Below are positions 59,205 to 64,000 of a stretch of DNA of 64,000 bases, piece after piece; position 1 is the stretch's first letter, and each line of letters starts with the position of its first letter. The notes beneath the pieces were generated by a model. It was not told the DNA's origin. It searched no databases and saw only the letters and a list, made by a program, of their open reading frames with translations. The translations under genes and the position numbers were made by a program. Location of the stretch: assembly GCF_014649395.1 (NCBI RefSeq), contig NZ_BMSY01000007.1, positions 434,001 through 498,000 on the forward strand. The letters run 5' to 3'. Origin of the DNA: Streptomyces aureoverticillatus (GTDB taxonomy: Bacteria; Actinomycetota; Actinomycetes; Streptomycetales; Streptomycetaceae).

Positions 59205-60755
59205 TCAGCTTCCTTCGTCGCCGTTGCCGTCAGTGCCGTCGGTGTCTTCTTCGTGCCACCCGAAGCTGCGTTCCACCGCCTTGCGCCAGTTGCGGTACTC
59301 GCCCTCGCGCTCGGCCTCTGCCATCTGCGGTGTCCACTCGGCGTCGCGCTGCCAGTGGGCCTTCAGCTCGTCCAGGTCGTTCCACACGCCCGTCGCGAGC
59401 CCTGCGGCGTACGCGGCGCCCAGGCACGTCGTCTCGGACACCCGCGGCCGGATCACTGGCACACCGAGCACGTCGGCCTGGTGCTGCATCAGCAGGTTGT
59501 TCTTGGTCATGCCGCCGTCCACCTTCAGGGTGGTGATGCGCACTCCGGAGTCCTGGTACATGGCGTCGACGACCTCGCGGGTCTGCCAGCTCGTCGCCTC
59601 CAGGACCGCGCGGGCGAGGTGCGCCTTGGTGACGTACCGAGTCAGGCCGGTGACGACCCCGCGCGCGTCGGAGCGCCAGTACGGCGCGAACAGACCGGAG
59701 AACGCGGGCACGATGTAGGCGCCGCCGTTGTCGTCGACGCTCGCGGCGAGCGTCTCGATCTCGTCCGCGGTACGGATGATGCCGAGCTGGTCGCGGAACC
59801 ACTGCACGAGCGCCCCGGTGATCGCGATGGAGCCCTCCAGGCAGTACACCGGAGCCTCGGAGCCGATCTTGTACCCCATGGTGGTGAGCAGGCCGCTCTT
59901 CGAGGCCACGGGCCGGTTGCCGGTGTTGAGCAGCAGGAAGCTGCCCGTCCCGTAGGTGTTCTTGGCCGTCCCGGTGTCGTAGCAGGCCTGTCCGAAGACC
60001 GCCGCTTGTTGGTCGCCGAGCGCGGAGGCGACGGGGACGCCCGAGAGCTGCCCGACGGCCGTGCCGTACACCTCGGCCGACGACTTGATCTCCGGCAGGA
60101 CCGCCTCCGGGACGTTCATCGCCGTCAGGATCGAGGAGTCCCACTGGAGGGTCTCCAGGTTCATCAGCATCGTGCGCCCGGCGTTGGTGACGTCGGTGAC
60201 GTGCACGCCGCCGTCCGTGCCGCCGGTGAGGTTCCAGATGAGCCAGGAGTCGATGGTCCCGAAGGCGATGTCGCCGCGCTCGGCGCGCGCCCGCAGGCCG
60301 GGGACGTTGTCGAGCAGCCAGGCCGCCTTGGGCCCGGAGAAGTAGCTCGCGAGCGGCAGACCGGTCTGGTCGCGGAAGCGGTCCTGGCCGTCCGAGCCGC
60401 CCAGTTCGTTGCAGAGCGCCGATGTCCGGGTGTCCTGCCAGACGATCGCGTTGTGCACCGGTTTGCCGGTGGCGCGGTCCCACAGGACCGTCGTCTCCCG
60501 CTGGTTGGTGATGCCGAGCGCGCTGAGCTGGTCCGCGCGCAGCCCTGCCTTGGCGAGCGCGCCGGCCACGACCGCCTGCACCTTGGACCAGATCTCGGTG
60601 GCGTCGTGCTCCACCCAGCCGGGCTTGGGAAAGATCTGCCGGTGCTCGCGCTGGTCCACGGCGACGATCGCGCCGTCCTGGTCGAAGACGATGCAGCGGC
60701 TCGAGGTGGTGCCCTGGTCGATTGCGGCGACGTACTTCACGGAGCTGTCCGTCAT
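59205..60755 (-). CDS. glpK: Glycerol kinase
   Basis: 516 aa, ATG at 60755 with AAGGGG upstream. FGGY kinase: phosphate-1 loop AAIDQGTTSSRCIVFD (residues 9-24), the glycerol-contact segment NQRETTVLWDRATGKPVHNAIVWQDTRT, and the second ATP motif VDGGMTKNNLLMQ. It phosphorylates glycerol with ATP to glycerol-3-phosphate. Second gene after glpF; 24 nt between them. No glpD or gylR is in the window. Confidence 0.97.
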   Translation of the reverse strand: MTDSSVKYVAAIDQGTTSSRCIVFDQDGAIVAVDQREHRQIFPKPGWVEHDATEIWSKVQAVVAGALAKAGLRADQLSALGITNQRETTVLWDRATGKPVHNAIVWQDTRTSALCNELGGSDGQDRFRDQTGLPLASYFSGPKAAWLLDNVPGLRARAERGDIAFGTIDSWLIWNLTGGTDGGVHVTDVTNAGRTMLMNLETLQWDSSILTAMNVPEAVLPEIKSSAEVYGTAVGQLSGVPVASALGDQQAAVFGQACYDTGTAKNTYGTGSFLLLNTGNRPVASKSGLLTTMGYKIGSEAPVYCLEGSIAITGALVQWFRDQLGIIRTADEIETLAASVDDNGGAYIVPAFSGLFAPYWRSDARGVVTGLTRYVTKAHLARAVLEATSWQTREVVDAMYQDSGVRITTLKVDGGMTKNNLLMQHQADVLGVPVIRPRVSETTCLGAAYAAGLATGVWNDLDELKAHWQRDAEWTPQMAEAEREGEYRNWRKAVERSFGWHEEDTDGTDGNGDEGS

Positions 60756-60779
60756 GGCTACCCCTTGGAGGAAGGCTGC

Positions 60780-61532
60780 TCAGAAGGCTGCGTTGTAGAG
60801 GAGGCCGGCGAGGAGTCCGCCGATCAGCGGCCCGGCGACCGGAACCCAGGCATAACTCCAGTCCGATGTCCCCTTGTTCGGGATCGGCAGGAACTGGTGC
60901 ACGATGCGCGGGCCGAGGTCACGCGCGGGGTTGATGGCGTAGCCGGTGGGCCCGCCGAGGGAGAGGCCGATGCCGACGACGAGGAAGGCGACGATCAGGA
61001 TCTGGGTGCCGGACTCGCCGAGCCCCTTGGTGAGGCCGAAGGCGAGGATGGGCAGCACCAGGGCGACGGTGCCGATGATCTCGGTCAGCAGGTTGGCGAC
61101 GGGGTTCCTGATCTCGGGGATGGTGGAGAAGATGCCGAGCGTCGGCGTGGGGGTGTGCGTCCCGGGCAGGGCCTTGGTGCCGCGTGTCGCGTTGGCGTTG
61201 AACTGCGCGAGATACACCAGGTAGGCGAGGACGGCGCCGAGCATGGCGCCGATCATCTGCCCTGCCAGATAGATCCAGACCTTGTCCCATTTCTCGGTGT
61301 CGACGGCGATACCGAGGGTGACGGCCGGGTTCAGGTGTCCGCCGGACAGCGGCGCGGCGGTGTAGGCACCCGCCATCACGCCGAAGCCCCAGCCGAACGC
61401 GATGACGACCCATCCGGAGGCCTTGGCCTTCGAGTGGTTCAGGGTGACGGCGGCGCACACACCGGCGCCGAAGAGAATCAGGATCGCGGTGCCGATGATC
61501 TCACCGACGAAGATGTCCCCATTCGAGTACAT
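60780..61532 (-). CDS. glpF: Glycerol uptake facilitator (aquaglyceroporin)
   Basis: 250 aa, ATG at 61532 after AGGAG. MIP channel with six helices and both NPA loops: GGHLNPAVTLG (about 66-76) and YAINPARDLGPR (about 200-211); the Asp after the second NPA-R marks a glycerol rather than water channel. It lets glycerol enter by facilitated diffusion and glpK traps it. First gene of the glpFK operon. Confidence 0.96.
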   Translation of the reverse strand: MYSNGDIFVGEIIGTAILILFGAGVCAAVTLNHSKAKASGWVVIAFGWGFGVMAGAYTAAPLSGGHLNPAVTLGIAVDTEKWDKVWIYLAGQMIGAMLGAVLAYLVYLAQFNANATRGTKALPGTHTPTPTLGIFSTIPEIRNPVANLLTEIIGTVALVLPILAFGLTKGLGESGTQILIVAFLVVGIGLSLGGPTGYAINPARDLGPRIVHQFLPIPNKGTSDWSYAWVPVAGPLIGGLLAGLLYNAAF

Positions 61533-61890
61533 GGCGGCTCCTAGGCCTTTGCCCGGGGTGGTGGGCCCCGGTACTCCGTGCAGGGTGCGTTCCCACGACT
61601 ACTGCCCGGCCGCTGCCCGCCGCACCGGCTGAAGGCAGGGGGCCCGCGCCCCGCCCGGCCTCGGTGACGAGCGTGCCGTCGCAGTCGAATCGCCCATGGG
61701 GGATGACCCGTTGAACAGGCTCTTTGCACGAAGCCTTGGAGCACACGGGCCCTGAGCGGCGAGATGCCGAAGAGCGGCGATGCCGACTGACACCGGGAAG
61801 TGTTCACCGGTGGTGATGGAGCGTCAAGGTCGCGGACGCCACTGGTTAACCGGTGCGACGCCTTCCGTCGCCGGGCTTCCGGGGACGACG
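61533..61890. promoter_or_regulatory. glpFK upstream region with two palindromes
   Basis: 358 nt between the glpF start and the thiolase stop, both on the minus strand. TCACCGGTGGTGA (61804-61816) is a perfect inverted repeat, and CACTGGTTAACCGGTG (61840-61855) is a 16-bp palindrome with two mismatched bases. They lie far (270-320 bp) from glpF, so they could be operators, a thiolase terminator, or chance. No clear -10/-35 was found. Confidence 0.4.
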
Positions 61891-63081
61891 TCAGCGCACC
61901 GCGACCACCGAAGAGCCGTGCCCGAACAGCCCCTGGTTCGCGGTGATCCCGACCCGCGCGCCCTCGACCTGCCGCGCGCCCGCCGCTCCTCTCAACTGCC
62001 AGGTGAGTTCGCAGACTTGGGCGATGGCCTGGGCGGGAACGGCCTCTCCGAAGGAGGCGAGTCCGCCACTGGTGTTCACGGGTATGCGCCCGCCGGGTGC
62101 GGTCGTGCCCTCCCGCAGGAGCTTGGCACCCTCGCCTTCGCCGCACAGGCCCAGGTCCTCGTACCACTGGAGTTCCAGGGCCGTCGACAGGTCGTACACC
62201 TCGGCCACGGAGAGGTCGTCGGGGCCGATGCCCGCCTCTTCGTACGCCGCGTGCGCGACGGACTCCCGGAAGGTGCGGTCCGCGGGCGGCACGGCCGCCG
62301 CCGAGTCGGTGGCGATGTCCGGCAGGTCCAGGACCGTGTTCGGATACGTGGGGGTGACGGTGGACACCGCGCGGATGCGCACCGGTGCGGTCGCGCCGTG
62401 CCGCCGGGCGAACTCCAGGGTGGACAGCACGAGCGCCGCGGCCCCGTCCGACGTGGCGCAGATGTCGAGCAGCCGCAGCGGATCGGCGACGACGGCGGAG
62501 GCGGCGACCTCGTCGGCGGTGACGGGCTTTCGGTAGCGCGCGTGCGGGTTGAGCGCCCCCAGAGCGGCGTTCTTCACCTTGACGTGGGCGAAGTCCTCCA
62601 GGGTGTCACCGTGCACGGCCATGCGGCGGCGGGCGTACAGCGCGAAATACGTGGGGTTCGTGGCGCCGAGGACGCGGAAGCGCAGCCAGTCCGGGTCGTC
62701 GGGCCGGTCGCCTCCCGCGGGCCGGAAGAAGCCCTTCGGCGCGGCGTCGGCGCCGACCACGAGGACCACGTCGGCGAGCCCGGCGAGCAGCTGGGCGCGT
62801 GCCGTGGCGATGGCCTGGGCCCCGGACGCGCACGCGGCGTACACACTCGCCACGCGCGCGCCCTGCCAGCCGAGCGCCCTCGCGAACGTCGCTCCCGCCA
62901 CATACCCGGGATAGCCGCCCCGCACGGTGTCCGCGCCGACGACGGACGTGACGTCCCGCCAGTCGACCCCCGCGTCCGCCAGGGCCGCCCGCGCCGCCAC
63001 CGTCCCGTACTCGACGAAGCCGCGTCCCCACTTGCCCCAGGGGTGCATGCCCGCGCCGAGCACCGCCACATCGCCGCTCAT
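61891..63081 (-). CDS. Thiolase-family protein (lipid-transfer/SCPx-type acyl-CoA thiolase or aldolase)
   Basis: 396 aa from ATG at 63081, overlapping the DUF35 gene stop by ATGA; an upstream extension to 63120 is not needed. Thiolase fold: nucleophile region VYAACASGAQAIATARAQL (Cys near residue 87), EVYDLSTALELQWYEDLGLC, and the C-terminal NTSGGLASFGEAVPAQAIAQ and GLFGHGSSVVAV, with His as catalytic base. Lacks the CGGGxG second Cys, as in non-classical lipid-transfer thiolases. The coupled DUF35 protein is its usual partner, as in steroid side-chain aldolases. Substrate not known. Confidence 0.88.
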   Translation of the reverse strand: MSGDVAVLGAGMHPWGKWGRGFVEYGTVAARAALADAGVDWRDVTSVVGADTVRGGYPGYVAGATFARALGWQGARVASVYAACASGAQAIATARAQLLAGLADVVLVVGADAAPKGFFRPAGGDRPDDPDWLRFRVLGATNPTYFALYARRRMAVHGDTLEDFAHVKVKNAALGALNPHARYRKPVTADEVAASAVVADPLRLLDICATSDGAAALVLSTLEFARRHGATAPVRIRAVSTVTPTYPNTVLDLPDIATDSAAAVPPADRTFRESVAHAAYEEAGIGPDDLSVAEVYDLSTALELQWYEDLGLCGEGEGAKLLREGTTAPGGRIPVNTSGGLASFGEAVPAQAIAQVCELTWQLRGAAGARQVEGARVGITANQGLFGHGSSVVAVR

Positions 63082-63533
63082 GCCCGCACCCCCACCGGCC
63101 GCCAGTGCCACGTCGTCCACGTCGTCGAGGTTTCCGCGGGGTCCTCATCGAGCACGCCGGGGACGACCTCCACCTCCATGCCGACCTCCAGGTCGGCGAC
63201 GGTCACACCCGGAGCCGCCTGGCCGAGCACCACCATGCGCTCCGCCGCCAGCTCCACAGCGATCAACGTGTAGGGCTCCCAGGGAAGTTCCGGGTCCGAG
63301 ACGTACGGAGCCGGCGGACGGTAACGGCCGTCGGTGTACGACCACACGCGCCCGCGCCGCGACAGCGCGACCTCGACCAGCTCACCCCCGGCGCACCCAG
63401 GGTTGCGGCAGAAGCCGTCCTCGCGCGGGAAGAAGACCGCGGCGCACGCCGCACACCGCGTCCCGAGCAGCCGGAAGTCGTCCCCCTCTCCGTTGAACCA
63501 CCCCGCCACCACGGGCGTACGCGCTCGCGACAT
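63078..63533 (-). CDS. Zn-ribbon/OB-fold (DUF35) protein, partner of the thiolase
   Basis: 151 aa from ATG at 63533 (GGGAGGGG upstream). N-terminal rubredoxin-like zinc ribbon: CAACAAVFFPREDGFCRNPGC gives four Cys; then an OB fold (GRVWSYTDGRYRPPAPYV, VVPGVL). DUF35 proteins bind thiolase-type enzymes and stabilise or channel acyl-CoA. Its stop overlaps the thiolase start, giving coupled translation. Confidence 0.9.
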   Translation of the reverse strand: MSRARTPVVAGWFNGEGDDFRLLGTRCAACAAVFFPREDGFCRNPGCAGGELVEVALSRRGRVWSYTDGRYRPPAPYVSDPELPWEPYTLIAVELAAERMVVLGQAAPGVTVADLEVGMEVEVVPGVLDEDPAETSTTWTTWHWRPVGVRA

Positions 63534-63565
63534 GGCCCCTCCCGAACACTGGATCTGACGGAACG

Positions 63566-64000
63566 TCAGAAGTGTGCCACGGGCAGCGCCCGGCGCGACA
63601 CCGGGAAGTCGAAGTAGGTGTCCGGGAAGGGCTCGGGCTTGTACGTGAAGTGCCACCACTCCTCGGGAAGGTTGACGAAGCCGGTCTTCGCGAGAGTGCT
63701 CCGCAGCAGGTCCCGGTGCGCGCGCTGCTTCCCGGTGACACGCGGGTCGTCGGTGTGGGACAGCGTGTCGAAGCAGTCGTACCCGGTGCCCATGTCCACG
63801 GAGTTGTCGGGGAAACGCTCGCTCCGGGGCGCGTAACAGGGCTTCAGGGGCTCTCCGGGGATGTACGGCCGGGTCGGCTTCGCCGGGAGCCGCACGATCG
63901 TCAGGTCGACCGTGGAGCCCCTGCTGTGCCCCGACTTCTTGGCGATGTAGCCGTCTTCGAAGAGACGCGTCTTGTCCACCCGGGGATAGAACTCACCCTT
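63566..64000 (-). CDS. D-Ala-D-Ala dipeptidase / VanX-like M15 peptidase, N-terminus beyond the window
   Basis: About 145 codons are visible; the frame is open to base 64000, and the sequence before the GTG at 63979 (KGEFYPR) continues the family, so the gene is cut and not short. M15D motif KKSGHSRGSTVDLTI supplies the zinc His and Asp (SxHxxGxxxD), and PEEWWHFTYK supplies the base Glu and third ligand His. The zinc enzyme cleaves D-Ala-D-Ala type dipeptides in cell-wall turnover or vancomycin resistance. Presence of a signal peptide cannot be judged. Downstream 32 nt lies the DUF35 gene. Confidence 0.88.
   Translation of the reverse strand, partial: KGEFYPRVDKTRLFEDGYIAKKSGHSRGSTVDLTIVRLPAKPTRPYIPGEPLKPCYAPRSERFPDNSVDMGTGYDCFDTLSHTDDPRVTGKQRAHRDLLRSTLAKTGFVNLPEEWWHFTYKPEPFPDTYFDFPVSRRALPVAHF

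Overview
The window is chromosomal DNA of a Streptomyces or very close relative. GC content is very high with strong third-position GC bias, many starts are GTG, many genes are coupled by ATGA/GTGA overlaps, and several transcripts look leaderless. Markers typical of the genus are present: RbpA, a separate polyprenol-phosphate mannosyltransferase, a mycothiol-dependent formaldehyde dehydrogenase, a conservon (cvnABCD) and a GH18 chitinase with paired direct repeats at its promoter. The block from chitinase to rbpA matches, from memory, the SCO1421-SCO1429 neighbourhood of S. coelicolor. No tRNA, rRNA, CRISPR array, insertion sequence or prophage was seen, so most of the window reads as core or old accessory chromosome.

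Layout. 1-3405: a membrane protein running off the left edge, DUF6114 and DUF6230 proteins in one operon, and a divergent TetR regulator. 3553-10732: chitinase, acyl-CoA dehydrogenase, a Tyr/Gly/Arg repeat protein, a hydratase-like protein plus phosphotransferase pair, a zinc-ribbon protein and an Lrp regulator. 10846-15345: amidohydrolase, ppm1, fxsA and rbpA (with a recognisable SigR promoter). 15675-18822: glycerophosphodiesterase and YczE-type membrane protein, divergent from a MocR regulator. 18961-23209: an FtsK-like P-loop membrane protein with a small partner, an ankyrin protein and a HEAT-repeat protein. 23649-27045: two GT4 glycosyltransferases and a GDSL hydrolase in one overlapping operon.

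26931-32443 is a 5-oxoproline (pyroglutamate) locus: pxpABC, a DUF1445 putative hydro-lyase and an MFS transporter form one minus-strand operon, divergent from a GntR/FCD regulator. A near-palindrome sits exactly in the promoter spacer of the operon. 32558-40043 is a three-gene kleisin / kite / giant SMC-like cassette. It resembles MksFEB or the JetABC part of Wadjet, but no JetD/MksG nuclease gene is adjacent, and the SMC has Asn where the Walker B catalytic Glu normally is.

40105-49269 looks like a methylamine (probably glycine-betaine type) demethylation regulon. A mycothiol formaldehyde dehydrogenase, a dimethylglycine-oxidase-like GcvT flavoprotein, a sarcosine/N-methyl amino acid oxidase and a Rieske oxygenase lie in one operon. 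An IclR regulator and a Rieske ferredoxin plus ferredoxin reductase operon lie upstream. Both operons carry a pair of similar half-sites exactly 19 bp apart.

50741-59057 is a conservon in which a full-length ATP-dependent 5-oxoprolinase is inserted between cvnC and cvnD. The right end has glpF-glpK, a thiolase/DUF35 pair and a VanX-like dipeptidase cut by the window edge.
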